Positions 1 to 7,071 are shown, numbered from the stretch's first letter. The stretch: DNA of 8,284 bases from Mageeibacillus sp. UBA1046 (GCA_002316595.1 DCDV01000026.1:1775-10058), one strand, 5' to 3'. Made by a program: numbers and translations. The notes: a model not told the origin generated them from the letters alone.

Positions 1-75
1 TACAATAAAGACAACTTAATCCAAGACCAACGCTCTGATTCAACAGGGAGGCCAATTCAACCCTGGATAAATTAA
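1..75 (+). CDS. Possible 3' end of an upstream gene (partial)
   Basis: Frame 1 is open from the window edge to a TAA at 73-75; the other two plus frames hit stops within the first 18 bases. The 24 residues are hydrophilic and end in GRPIQPWIN. I do not recognise a family. The stop lies 14 bases before the deaminase ATG and just before its ribosome site, which would fit an operon. An open stretch this short occurs readily by chance, so this is a weak call. Confidence 0.25.
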   Translation, partial: YNKDNLIQDQRSDSTGRPIQPWIN

Positions 76-89
76 GCAGGAGGACTGAT

Positions 90-566
90 ATGATAAACGA
101 AACCGATATGAAACATCTGCGCCGATGCATAGAGCTGGCTGAGATCGCCCTGAATGAGAATGATCAGCCCTTTGGCTCCGTGCTCGTCTCTGAAGAAGGC
201 GAAGTGCTTGCAGAAGATCACAACCGCATCAGCAGCGGTGATCGTACGCAGCACCCGGAATTTGCTTTAGCACGCTGGGCAGCAAAAAACATGACCGCCG
301 AAGACAGGAGAAATGCTACAGTTTATACATCAGGTGAACACTGCCCTATGTGTTCCGGCGCTCACGGCTGGGTCGGTCTGGGCAGAATTGTTTATGCCAG
401 CAGCTCTGAACAACTGGCTCAATGGCTGAAAGAGATGGGGGCAGAACCCTCACCTGTTTATAATCTGCGTATTCAAGATGTCATTCGTGATGCACAGGTA
501 GACGGTCCGGTGCCTGAATTAGCCAAACAAGTTCACGAGCTCCAGCGCAGATATAACTCCAGATAA
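90..566 (+). CDS. Zinc-dependent nucleoside/base deaminase (cytidine/deoxycytidylate deaminase superfamily)
   Basis: The 158-residue protein has the full deaminase core. PFGSVLV (27-33) is the first core strand and HNR (44-46) is the substrate loop. HPE (55-57) supplies the zinc ligand His55 and proton-shuttle Glu57, and CPMC (85-88) supplies the zinc ligands Cys85 and Cys88. Superfamily members hydrolyse the exocyclic amine of cytosine, adenine or guanine bases, nucleosides or tRNA. Length suits a free-base or nucleoside deaminase in the cytosol. HPE replaces the common HAE, and His84 replaces the Pro of the usual PCxxC; the segment GEHCPMCSGAHGWVGLG seems typical of a distinct subfamily rather than of TadA, so substrate is unassigned. 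The start is set by AGGAGG at 78-83, six bases before ATG. The last 38 bases of the gene are the first unit of a tandem repeat, so the C-terminus KQVHELQRRYNSR may be changing or dispensable. Confidence 0.9.
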   Translation: MINETDMKHLRRCIELAEIALNENDQPFGSVLVSEEGEVLAEDHNRISSGDRTQHPEFALARWAAKNMTAEDRRNATVYTSGEHCPMCSGAHGWVGLGRIVYASSSEQLAQWLKEMGAEPSPVYNLRIQDVIRDAQVDGPVPELAKQVHELQRRYNSR

Positions 567-686
567 GCAAGTTCACGAGCTTCCTGCGCAGATATCACTA
601 CAGATGAAAAGTTCACAGGATCCAGCGCAGATACCGCTGCAGATGAACAAGTTCACGGACTCCAGCAGATATCACTGCAGGTAAAC
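529..686 (+). repeat. 40-bp tandem repeat, about four copies, starting inside the deaminase gene
   Basis: Units begin with AAGTTCAC at 529, 569, 609 and 649, a strict 40-bp period; the last unit is about 38 bp. Shared parts are AAGTTCAC, (C)GCAGATA and CAGAT. Units differ by substitutions and single-base shifts. Unit 1 encodes the last residues and stop of the deaminase; units 2-4 lie downstream. Since 40 is not a multiple of 3, the frame would shift between units. It looks like repeated duplication of the gene's 3' end followed by decay (inference). Confidence 0.85.
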
Positions 687-730
687 TTGAGCTCATAAAC
701 GAAGATGCCGCCTGAAATAAAACATGTTTC

Positions 731-809
731 AAGATTCGACTACTTATGTTACAGGGTTCATAAGTTCGTGTCATGAATTGATGATGACATCAATTGATTT
801 TTGAATCTT
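731..809 (+). other. Nested inverted repeats that could fold as a three-way junction
   Basis: An outer stem pairs AAGATTC (731-737) with GAATCTT (803-809). Inside are two perfect hairpins: ACTTATG/CATAAGT (742-748/759-765), extendable by GAC/GTC (738-740/770-772), and AATTGATG/CATCAATT (776-783/788-795) with an ATGA loop. It would sit in the 3' untranslated part of a deaminase transcript. The region is AT-rich, so some pairing is expected by chance. No known RNA family is recognised. Confidence 0.35.
776..802 (+). terminator. Possible weak terminator for the deaminase gene
   Basis: A perfect 8-bp stem AATTGATG/CATCAATT with a 4-base loop is followed by GATTTTT, a five-T run starting two bases after the stem. 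The stem has only two G-C pairs, so termination would be inefficient. It is the only hairpin-plus-T candidate on this strand downstream of the gene. Confidence 0.3.
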
Positions 810-820
810 TCTCTGCCCGT

Positions 821-855
821 AAAAAAGACCCCTCCGACTTAGGTCAGAGGGGTCT
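821..855 (-). terminator. Intrinsic terminator of the opp operon
   Basis: Read on the minus strand, AGACCCCTC and GAGGGGTCT (847-855 and 826-834) form a 9-bp GC-rich stem. The pairing continues past one mismatch with GAC/GTC around a 4-base loop. Six Ts follow at once (the A run at 821-826). It starts 21 bases after the oppA stop at 877, the expected place for the end of the operon. On the plus strand no T run follows, so it acts in one direction. Confidence 0.93.
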
Positions 856-876
856 AATAAATCTATTGACTATGGT

Positions 877-2757
877 TTAGCCAATGGTGGTGTATGTGAA
901 GTATTTGTACCCTAGCGGGATAGAATAGAAACCCTCTACTGCATCGTCCAACATGTAAAGGTCGGTATAGTAGTAGATAGGTGTAACTGCACCGGTGCTC
1001 ATTAGCAGGTCTTCAGCGGCATGCATTAAGCCATAACGCTGCTCATCATCTGTGGAAGCCTTGATTTGTGCAATGATGACGTCATAGGTTTCAGCCCAGG
1101 TTCCGTCTTCGACTACGATATCAAGACCGTATTCTGTCAGATCGATATCATAAGCCGCTACATCAGCGTGTGCGCCTTTACCAAACTGAACGTCGTTATT
1201 ACCGGAGCCGGAAGCCCACAGGTCCAGCAAGGTGATGGGATCGTTGTAGTCAGCAATCCAGCCGTTACGAGCGACGACGTAGTCGCCTTCTTTACGGGTG
1301 TTAAGGAAGGTTGCCCATTCCTGATTTTCCATCGTCATGCTGATGCCGACACCTTCCAGAGCGCTCTGCAGATATTCACCAATAGCTTTATGGCCTTCAC
1401 TGGTGTTATAGAGATAATCCAGAGTCGGGACATCAGTGAATTTACCTGTAGCTTCATCGAAAGTATAATATTTCTTTAAGGTCTCAATAGCGGCCGTAAA
1501 GTTAGCATCCATTACTTCTTCAGCAGCATCTGTATTATAGTAACCAACAAATTCTGCACTGTTTCCGGCATTTTGATAGAACTCGGTGCCGTCTACATCA
1601 GTTAAGCCCATGGCGACGAATGATGAGGCCGGGACTTGTCCGCCCTGTGCGATCTCCTCAACAATATAGTTGCGGTCAAAGAGTAAACTTATGGCATTGC
1701 GGATCTCAGCCTGGGCCATCTCTGCTTCAACTCCGGTCAAAGCACTGCCTTCGGGCAAGATGTTTGCATTAACGTTCCAGCAGACATAATAGGTGCCTAT
1801 CTGTCCTTGAATATAGAACTCATCAGGAAATTCTTCCTTCAAAGAAGAGATCTCATTGGTAGGAACGTCATCGATTAACTGCCAGGCACCACTCTTGAAG
1901 TTGGCCAGCATATTGTTGGAATCATCGGAAAGATAGAATTCGATTTTGTCCATGGTGACAGTATCAGCATCAATCCAATCCGGATTCTTCTCGAGAGTAA
2001 TCAGGCTGTTGTGGTCCCAGCTGCTCATGGTGTAAGGGCCATTAGAGACATAAGTAGCGGGATCTGTTGCCCAAGCTTCATCAGCAACTACATCCTCACG
2101 TACCGGGAAGTAGGTTGGGAAAGCCAGCAGCTCATTCCAGTAAGGAACAGCATTAGCCAAAGTAACTTCCAATGTCTTTTCATCTACTGCATGAACATTA
2201 AGCTCTGCATCAGCTGCAGGATTCTCTGCCCAGACATCTGCATAGCCGTCAATTACTTCAAACATATAGCCATAGTCAGCACCCAGTTCAACTGAAGAGG
2301 CGCGCTTCCAGGCAAATTCGAAGTCAGCGGCTGTGACATCCTGGCCATCAGACCATTTCATTCCATCGCGCAGAGTGTAGGTGTAGGTGACTGTACCATC
2401 GTCATTTAGTACGCCTTCAGTCAACTCTTCAGCTCCATCTGCCTCGATTGTATAATTGCCCTCCGCGTCAGTTGCCCATTTGGCTAAGCCGGAAAACAGG
2501 TGTACCATCATGGTAGCACCGTCAACTGCGGAGTTGAGGGCAGGGTCTAGGGTGTCGGGCTCGGAAGATAGTGAAACAGCAATCGAATTTGCCTCCCCCG
2601 GCTCGGTCGTTTCGTCAGTTTCCGACTCTGTCGGTTCTTCTGTACCAGTTTCATCAGTAACCGCGGGGTCAGTAACCTCGGGTTCATCAGTACCGGCACA
2701 AGCTACCAGGCCAAACGCGAGCGCCAGAACTAGCAGCAGAGATAGGATCTTTTTCAT
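877..2757 (-). CDS. oppA: Oligopeptide-binding lipoprotein OppA (SBP family 5)
   Basis: This is the extracytoplasmic peptide receptor of the importer encoded just upstream in the same operon. The 626-residue protein starts with a lipoprotein signal: KK at 2-3, a hydrophobic core, and lipobox LVAC at 17-20 with Cys20 as the lipidated residue. An acidic Thr/Glu/Asp-rich tether (about 22-57) follows. The family signature YTLRDGMKWSDGQDVTAADF spans about 127-146. GWIADYNDP (499-507) matches the E. coli OppA segment whose Asp binds the peptide's free amino group (here Asp503). E. coli OppA is about 540 residues; the excess here is the tether plus insertions in the body. AGGAAAGG lies 10 bases before ATG. 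The gene is last in the operon, 86 bp after oppF, and ends at a strong terminator. The exact substrate (di-, oligo- or murein peptide) cannot be read from sequence. Confidence 0.93.
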   Translation of the reverse strand: MKKILSLLLVLALAFGLVACAGTDEPEVTDPAVTDETGTEEPTESETDETTEPGEANSIAVSLSSEPDTLDPALNSAVDGATMMVHLFSGLAKWATDAEGNYTIEADGAEELTEGVLNDDGTVTYTYTLRDGMKWSDGQDVTAADFEFAWKRASSVELGADYGYMFEVIDGYADVWAENPAADAELNVHAVDEKTLEVTLANAVPYWNELLAFPTYFPVREDVVADEAWATDPATYVSNGPYTMSSWDHNSLITLEKNPDWIDADTVTMDKIEFYLSDDSNNMLANFKSGAWQLIDDVPTNEISSLKEEFPDEFYIQGQIGTYYVCWNVNANILPEGSALTGVEAEMAQAEIRNAISLLFDRNYIVEEIAQGGQVPASSFVAMGLTDVDGTEFYQNAGNSAEFVGYYNTDAAEEVMDANFTAAIETLKKYYTFDEATGKFTDVPTLDYLYNTSEGHKAIGEYLQSALEGVGISMTMENQEWATFLNTRKEGDYVVARNGWIADYNDPITLLDLWASGSGNNDVQFGKGAHADVAAYDIDLTEYGLDIVVEDGTWAETYDVIIAQIKASTDDEQRYGLMHAAEDLLMSTGAVTPIYYYTDLYMLDDAVEGFYSIPLGYKYFTYTTIG

Positions 2758-2799
2758 AATTTTCTTTCCTTTCCTATTGCATTAGATATTAAAGCTATA

Positions 2800-2838
2800 T
2801 TTCAAAATATGTGCAGGTTTACCGCAGCATATTTGAAA
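2800..2838 (-). other. Long bulged hairpin between oppF and oppA
   Basis: Sixteen base pairs can form around a 4-base loop (2818-2821): 2800-2806 with 2832-2838, 2808-2811 with 2828-2831, 2812-2814 with 2824-2826, and 2816-2817 with 2822-2823. Single bulges are at 2807, 2815 and 2827. No T run follows on the minus strand, so it is not a normal terminator. In operons of binding-protein importers such intergenic hairpins often mark processing sites or protect the downstream mRNA, allowing more receptor than permease. That role is inferred here. Confidence 0.6.
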
Positions 2839-2843
2839 CCAAA

Positions 2844-3833
2844 TTAATTAATTTCGTTTACCCTGTGACAGGCTACGAAATGACCTTCATGTATCTCCTC
2901 AAATTCAGGTACCGACTCGGCACAGCACTCGATGGCGTAAGGACAGCGTGTACGGAAACAGCATCCTGAAGGAGCGTTTAAGGGACTGGGAATTTCCCCT
3001 TTAAGTACAATACGCTCATGCGCTCTGGCCACTCGCGGATCAGGTACGGGAACTGCAGAGATCAATGATCGTGAATAAGGATGCAGCGGATGCTCATATA
3101 TTTCGTTGGCAGAGGACATTTCCACTATCTTGCCCAAATACATTACAGCAATACGGTCAGAAATGTGGCGTACGACCAGAAGATCGTGGGCAATAAAGAG
3201 ATAGGTGAGTCCCAGATCATCCTGCAGCTCTTCGAACATATTGATTACCTGCGCCTGAATAGAAACGTCCAGAGCGGATACCGGTTCATCGCAGACCATA
3301 AAGTCGGGATCAACTGCCAATGCTCTGGCAATTCCGATCCTCTGCCTCTGACCGCCAGAAAACTCGTGCGCATAGCGTGCGGCGTGTTCGCTGTTGAGGC
3401 CAACCTTATCCATCAGATCAAGGATTCGTTCTTTGCGCTCGGTTTTGGAAGAACATAATTTATGCACGTCCAGTGGCTCACCTATGATATCGGCAACAGT
3501 CATTCGGGGATTCAAAGAAGAATAAGGGTCCTGGAACACCATCGTCGCCTGTTGACGGAAGTTACCTATGTCCTTGTCGCTCTTAATTACAGCGCCCTTA
3601 TAACTTATAGTCCCCTCCGTAGGTTCATACAGGTGAAGGATACTGCGGCCGATAGTTGTCTTTCCGCAGCCTGATTCTCCAACAAGTCCCAGTGTTTTAC
3701 CCTCATTAATAGTAAAGGAAACACCGTCAACGGCTTTTAGAGGCCTGGAGCGGAAGACACCGACATTAATGTCAAAATATTGTTTTAAATTATTTACCTC
3801 AATCAAAGGCTGAGCAGTAAGAGAATTATTCAT
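2844..3833 (-). CDS. oppF: Oligopeptide ABC transporter ATPase OppF
   Basis: This is one of two ATPases that power peptide import, working as a dimer with OppD under the OppB/OppC channel. The 329 residues hold Walker A GESGCGKT (52-59), Q-loop Gln101 in FQDPYSSLNP, signature FSGGQ (158-162), Walker B MVCDEP (179-184) and H-loop His216. The C-terminal oligopeptide/dipeptide extension (HPYS at 251-254 onward) carries a cysteine group: 291, 292, 297, 303, 304 and 322. FSGGQ and the Val-Ser-Ala D-loop (185-187) are intact, so it should be catalytically competent. The start overlaps the oppD end by 8 bases, with AAAGGAGGTG (3841-3850) nine bases upstream, a near-perfect ribosome site within oppD. 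This suggests coupled translation. OppF rather than OppD is chosen from its order after oppD and its residues around PRMTV. Confidence 0.93.
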   Translation of the reverse strand: MNNSLTAQPLIEVNNLKQYFDINVGVFRSRPLKAVDGVSFTINEGKTLGLVGESGCGKTTIGRSILHLYEPTEGTISYKGAVIKSDKDIGNFRQQATMVFQDPYSSLNPRMTVADIIGEPLDVHKLCSSKTERKERILDLMDKVGLNSEHAARYAHEFSGGQRQRIGIARALAVDPDFMVCDEPVSALDVSIQAQVINMFEELQDDLGLTYLFIAHDLLVVRHISDRIAVMYLGKIVEMSSANEIYEHPLHPYSRSLISAVPVPDPRVARAHERIVLKGEIPSPLNAPSGCCFRTRCPYAIECCAESVPEFEEIHEGHFVACHRVNEIN

Positions 3834-4866
3834 GTACTAACACCTCCTTTTGCTGATGAGGCACTGTAGAATTATCGAGAATAACTGAACCGTCAGACAA
3901 GCCCTTCTTGACATTCACCCAGCAATAGGCAATGTGTTCATCATTGATTTGCATCTTGGGTGCGTGCTCACGCAGACATATTTTCATAGCTTCATCACAT
4001 CGGGGAGCAAATGGACATCCGTCAGGCAGATTTAGCAAATCTATAGGAGTGCCGCTGATCGGCTTTAGCTTTTGGCCTGCAGTAGCGATAGTAGGAATTG
4101 ATGCAAGCAGGCCCTTTGTGTATTCGTGATGAGAGTTGTAATAAATCTCATCCGCGGTTCCTTGTTCGCAGATTTCACCGGCATACATAACTACTACTTC
4201 ATCACATATCTGCGCTACAACGCCTAAATCATGGGTAATCAAAATAATTGACATGCCGATCTCGTCTTGCAATGAATTCATCAGTTCCAGAATTTGGGCT
4301 TGTATTGTAACATCCAGTGCGGTAGTAGGCTCATCTGCAATTAGAATGTCGGGCTCACAGGCCAAAGCCATAGCGATCATGACACGTTGACGCATGCCGC
4401 CGGAGAATTCATAAGGATATTGTTTTATGCGTTTCCCCGGGTCATTAACATTGACCAGGCGCAGTAATTCAACAGTGCGCTCACGTGCGGCAGCTCCCTG
4501 ATAATCCGTATGCAGAGTAATGGCCTCCATCAGCTGATGTCCAATGGTATACACCGGATTAAGAGAGGTCATGGGATCCTGGAAGATCATAGAGATTCTC
4601 TTGCCGCGAATGGAGCGCATGGTTTTTTCACCAATTCCGATCAGCTCCATTCCGTCAAATTTAATTGAACCGGATACAATTTTCCCTGTCGGTGCCAAAA
4701 TCTGCATGATGGAATAGGCTGAAACGGATTTCCCTGACCCTGACTCACCCACGATACCAAGTATTTTGCCGCAATCGAGATTAAATGAAATGCCGTTAAC
4801 AGCTTTGACTTCACCTGCATCGGTGAAAAATGATGTATGTAAATCTTTAACTTCTAATAGTGCCAC
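3826..4866 (-). CDS. oppD: Oligopeptide ABC transporter ATPase OppD
   Basis: This is the partner ATPase of OppF. The 346 residues contain Walker A GESGSGKS (40-47), Q-loop Gln96 in FQDPMTSLNP, signature FSGGM (154-158), Walker B ILIADEP (174-180) and H-loop His212. FSGGM rather than FSGGQ is usual for OppD/DppD. The C-terminal extension has Cys284, Cys290, Cys297 and Cys315 in the PDGCPFAPRC region. Related importers have been reported to bind an iron-sulfur cluster with these cysteines. A tail of about 25 residues after the last cysteine looks unstructured. Translation starts at GTG (4864-4866), supported by AAAGGG six bases upstream; no in-frame ATG fits better. The gene lies 14 bases after oppC and overlaps oppF. 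Confidence 0.93.
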   Translation of the reverse strand: MALLEVKDLHTSFFTDAGEVKAVNGISFNLDCGKILGIVGESGSGKSVSAYSIMQILAPTGKIVSGSIKFDGMELIGIGEKTMRSIRGKRISMIFQDPMTSLNPVYTIGHQLMEAITLHTDYQGAAARERTVELLRLVNVNDPGKRIKQYPYEFSGGMRQRVMIAMALACEPDILIADEPTTALDVTIQAQILELMNSLQDEIGMSIILITHDLGVVAQICDEVVVMYAGEICEQGTADEIYYNSHHEYTKGLLASIPTIATAGQKLKPISGTPIDLLNLPDGCPFAPRCDEAMKICLREHAPKMQINDEHIAYCWVNVKKGLSDGSVILDNSTVPHQQKEVLVHE

Positions 4867-4880
4867 TTTTTTCCCTTTCT

Positions 4881-5942
4881 TCAGTTGTTCAATTTCGGAT
4901 CGAAAGCGTCGCGCAAACCGTCGCCTAACAAGTTCAGTGATAAAACAATCAGTGAAATCGACACAGCGGGAACTACTAAGCGGTATGAATATGAATTAAT
5001 ACCGTTTAACGCATCGGATGCCAATGAACCCAGCGATGGCATGGGAGCGTTAACTCCAAGACCCAAAAATGACAGATAGCTCTCAGTGAAGATGGCACTG
5101 GGAATTTGCAGTGCGGTAGAGATGATAATTACACTGATAGAGTTGGGCAGTAAGTGTTTTCTGATGATCCATGGGCCTTTGGCTCCTGTAGCTCTGGCTG
5201 AGAGGACGTATTCTTCTTCCCGAAGAGAGAGGATTTGTCCTCGAACCAGGCGAGCCATGGAGACCCAGTAAAGGAGAGCAAAAACAATAAACAAGCTTAT
5301 TATGTTGGATCCGATACTTTCTAATGCTGTCCCTTCGAGTCTATCCCCGAGAGTAACTCTTAGTATAGATGCGAGCAGGATAACCATCAAAGTATCGGGT
5401 AATGAATAAATGATGTCAACAATACGCATTATGATAAGGTCAACTTTGCCGCCAAAATAACCTGCGACGGACCCTACAACCAGACCAATCATCAAAACAA
5501 TGATGCTGGCAAAAAAACCGACAGCCAACGAAATGCGTGTTCCATAAATAACTCTGATGAAATAATCACGTCCGGCTGAGTCTGTGCCAAAGATGTGCGG
5601 GAAGATACTCTCACCCGCGTCCATCCTCTCCTGCTCAGTGCTGCCATATTCAAATGGCGCCAAGTTGTTGTAGGAAGGATCTACCCTTTTCCCGGATTGG
5701 ACACCAAGCTGCTGCTCATAAGAATAGGGCCAAAACATTGGCAAAAAGATAGAGGAGAGAGTAATCAATACTATGACTATCAGACTGAACATAGCCACTT
5801 TATTTCTGCTCAAACGTCTGGCACCGTCCCGGAAAAAAGTTGAAGAGGCGCGCATCTGCACCATATATTCTTTATCTTCCTTCGTTGCCGGAATAAAGTC
5901 GTCCAAATCAACTTGTAAACTTAAAGGATTTTTTTTCATCAT
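4881..5942 (-). CDS. oppC: Oligopeptide ABC transporter permease OppC
   Basis: This is one half of the membrane channel, paired with OppB. The 353 residues start with a hydrophilic cytoplasmic tail and a first membrane helix (about 49-71). An external stretch (72-117) comes next, then the OppC-type motif FGTDSAGRDYFIRVIYGTRISL (118-139). Five more helices lie near 137-163, 172-195, 212-235, 269-290 and 321-342. The EAA-type coupling loop that contacts the ATPases is at about 245-267 (ARATGAKGPWIIRKHLLPN). It is longer than E. coli OppC (about 300), owing to the tail and the external stretch. The start is an ATGATG pair; the first codon has AAGGGAAG upstream, overlapping the oppB stop. Eight As in a row follow the second ATG, a spot where slippage could occur. 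The gap to oppB is 12 bases. Confidence 0.93.
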   Translation of the reverse strand: MMKKNPLSLQVDLDDFIPATKEDKEYMVQMRASSTFFRDGARRLSRNKVAMFSLIVIVLITLSSIFLPMFWPYSYEQQLGVQSGKRVDPSYNNLAPFEYGSTEQERMDAGESIFPHIFGTDSAGRDYFIRVIYGTRISLAVGFFASIIVLMIGLVVGSVAGYFGGKVDLIIMRIVDIIYSLPDTLMVILLASILRVTLGDRLEGTALESIGSNIISLFIVFALLYWVSMARLVRGQILSLREEEYVLSARATGAKGPWIIRKHLLPNSISVIIISTALQIPSAIFTESYLSFLGLGVNAPMPSLGSLASDALNGINSYSYRLVVPAVSISLIVLSLNLLGDGLRDAFDPKLNN

Positions 5943-5954
5943 TCAGTGCTTCCC

Positions 5955-6884
5955 TTACTCAAAGCTTATACGAGGATCAACAAGCTTATACATTATGTCA
6001 CCCAGAAGATTCATGAGAACAATTAAGGTTGACAAGACAATGGTTGTTCCCATAACCAGAGGATAATCGCGGCCGGTTATGCTATTGGCGAAAGATCTGC
6101 CGATACCCGGTACTGCAAAAATTCGCTCAACGACCAGTGAACCTGTGACAATATAAGCTAACATAGGACCAAAATAAGTAATAACAGGTATGATAGCGTT
6201 CTTAAGAGCATGGCCACGAATTATTTCGGAACGGGATACTCCCTTGGCCCGGGCTGTTCTAATATAATCCTGTCCCAGTACATCAAGCATGGACGAGCGT
6301 GTCAAGCGAGTAATATATGCCATGGGGTAGAGGGACAAAGTTATAACAGGTAAGATCAGTCCGGCTCCGGTTGATCCGTTAGCAGGCACAATTGCTAACT
6401 GTACCGCAAATATTAATAACAGCAGCGACCCCATAATAAACGATGGCATCGAAACAAAGGCGGTAGTCACCACCATAATAGCCCTGTCAATAGTAGTATT
6501 GCGGCGCAGTGACGCTATAGAGCCGAGGGTAAGTCCAAAAAACAAAGCGATGCCGGCAGCAATTACACCTAGGCGAATGGAGGTTTTAAGTCCATCCATA
6601 ATTATGTCAATAACCATCATGCCGCGCTGTTTAAGTGATGGCCCAAAATCAAAATCTAAAAATATCCCTCTCAAATACGTTAAGTACTGCTCGAGAAGGG
6701 GCTTATCCAAACCGTATTTAGCTTCTAATGCTTCAATTACCGCCGGTGAAACAGCCTTTTCACCCAAAAACGGGCCGCCCGGAATTGCATGCATGGCAAA
6801 AAAGGTGATTGTGATAACTATCAAAACCGTTACAAAAGCCAATACAACACGCTTCAGGATATAAAATAAAGTCTTTGAATTCAC
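5955..6884 (-). CDS. oppB: Oligopeptide ABC transporter permease OppB
   Basis: This is the first gene of the operon and the second half of the channel. The 309 residues fit the usual OppB length (about 306). A first helix (9-31) precedes the typical external segment with PGGPF (35-39) and KYGLDKPLLEQYLTYL (56-71). Helices follow near 101-124, 135-163, 175-192, 230-253 and 278-298. The EAA-type loop that docks on OppD/OppF is about 207-229 (YIRTARAKGVSRSEIIRGHALKN). The C-terminus LVDPRISFE is the family's usual ending. The start is GTG (6882-6884) with GAGGGGG (6889-6895) four bases upstream. An ATG three bases further up is in another frame and meets TGA at once. A leader of about 150 bases with hairpins is predicted upstream. 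Confidence 0.93.
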   Translation of the reverse strand: MNSKTLFYILKRVVLAFVTVLIVITITFFAMHAIPGGPFLGEKAVSPAVIEALEAKYGLDKPLLEQYLTYLRGIFLDFDFGPSLKQRGMMVIDIIMDGLKTSIRLGVIAAGIALFFGLTLGSIASLRRNTTIDRAIMVVTTAFVSMPSFIMGSLLLLIFAVQLAIVPANGSTGAGLILPVITLSLYPMAYITRLTRSSMLDVLGQDYIRTARAKGVSRSEIIRGHALKNAIIPVITYFGPMLAYIVTGSLVVERIFAVPGIGRSFANSITGRDYPLVMGTTIVLSTLIVLMNLLGDIMYKLVDPRISFE

Positions 6885-6916
6885 ATTTCCCCCTCATACA
6901 TTCAATGCGGAAATTC

Positions 6917-6935
6917 GCGGCACATTTAGCGCCGC
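6917..6935 (-). promoter_or_regulatory. GC-rich hairpin in the oppB leader
   Basis: GCGGC (6917-6921) pairs with GCCGC (6931-6935) around a 9-base loop, 21 bases upstream of the oppB ribosome site on the minus strand. No T run follows. It could influence ribosome access or mRNA stability; that is inference from position only. Confidence 0.35.
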
Positions 6936-7001
6936 AGTCAAATAAGTTTGCACATAATTTATATTAATTCATCTATCTATTGCTAACTAATCTCATGTCT
7001 G

Positions 7002-7024
7002 TTCCCGTATACGCGGGGTTTCTG
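7002..7024. other. Solitary hairpin resembling a type I-E CRISPR repeat
   Basis: The bases GTTCCCGTATACGCGGGG (7001-7018) followed by TTTCT recall type I-E repeats, which commonly read GTnTTCCCCGC...GCGGGG. CCCG (7004-7007) and CGGG (7014-7017) can pair, and CGTATACG (7006-7013) is a perfect palindrome. No second copy occurs about 60 bases to either side and no cas gene is present, so it is not called an array. It would lie in the transcribed opp leader. Confidence 0.3.
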
Positions 7025-7036
7025 CTCGTTAAAGCT

Positions 7037-7050
7037 TATACTAAAGTATA
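7037..7050. promoter_or_regulatory. Operator-like palindrome over the opp -10 region
   Basis: TATACT and AGTATA form a perfect 6-bp inverted repeat separated by AA (TATACTAAAGTATA). It includes the proposed -10 box of the opp promoter. A repressor bound here would block transcription. The regulator is unknown and the sequence is simple enough to arise by chance in AT-rich DNA. Confidence 0.35.
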
Positions 7051-7071
7051 TTAATAAAAATAAACTGTCAA
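7045..7071 (-). promoter_or_regulatory. Candidate sigma-A promoter for oppBCDFA
   Basis: On the minus strand a perfect -35 TTGACA (7066-7071) is followed after 15 bases by TATACT (7045-7050), five of six matches to TATAAT. The spacer is shorter than the ideal 17. A second perfect TTGACA lies 11 bases further upstream (7077-7082). Transcription would begin near 7038, giving a leader of about 150 bases before the oppB GTG. It is the best promoter match upstream of the operon that I could find by eye. Confidence 0.45.

Larger units (their letters stand above)
567..876. other. Intergenic region between the convergent deaminase and oppA genes
   Basis: These 310 bases hold no credible gene. They contain repeat units 2-4 (569-686), a 10-bp palindrome AAACATGTTT (720-729), a nested inverted-repeat set (731-809) and the minus-strand opp terminator (821-855). 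Because the flanking genes converge here, no promoter is expected, and I saw none. Confidence 0.7.

Noticed and set aside
2758..2843. A separate promoter for oppA
   Set aside because: TTGAAA occurs on the minus strand, but no -10 lies at 16-18 bases from it and the boxes fall within the hairpin.
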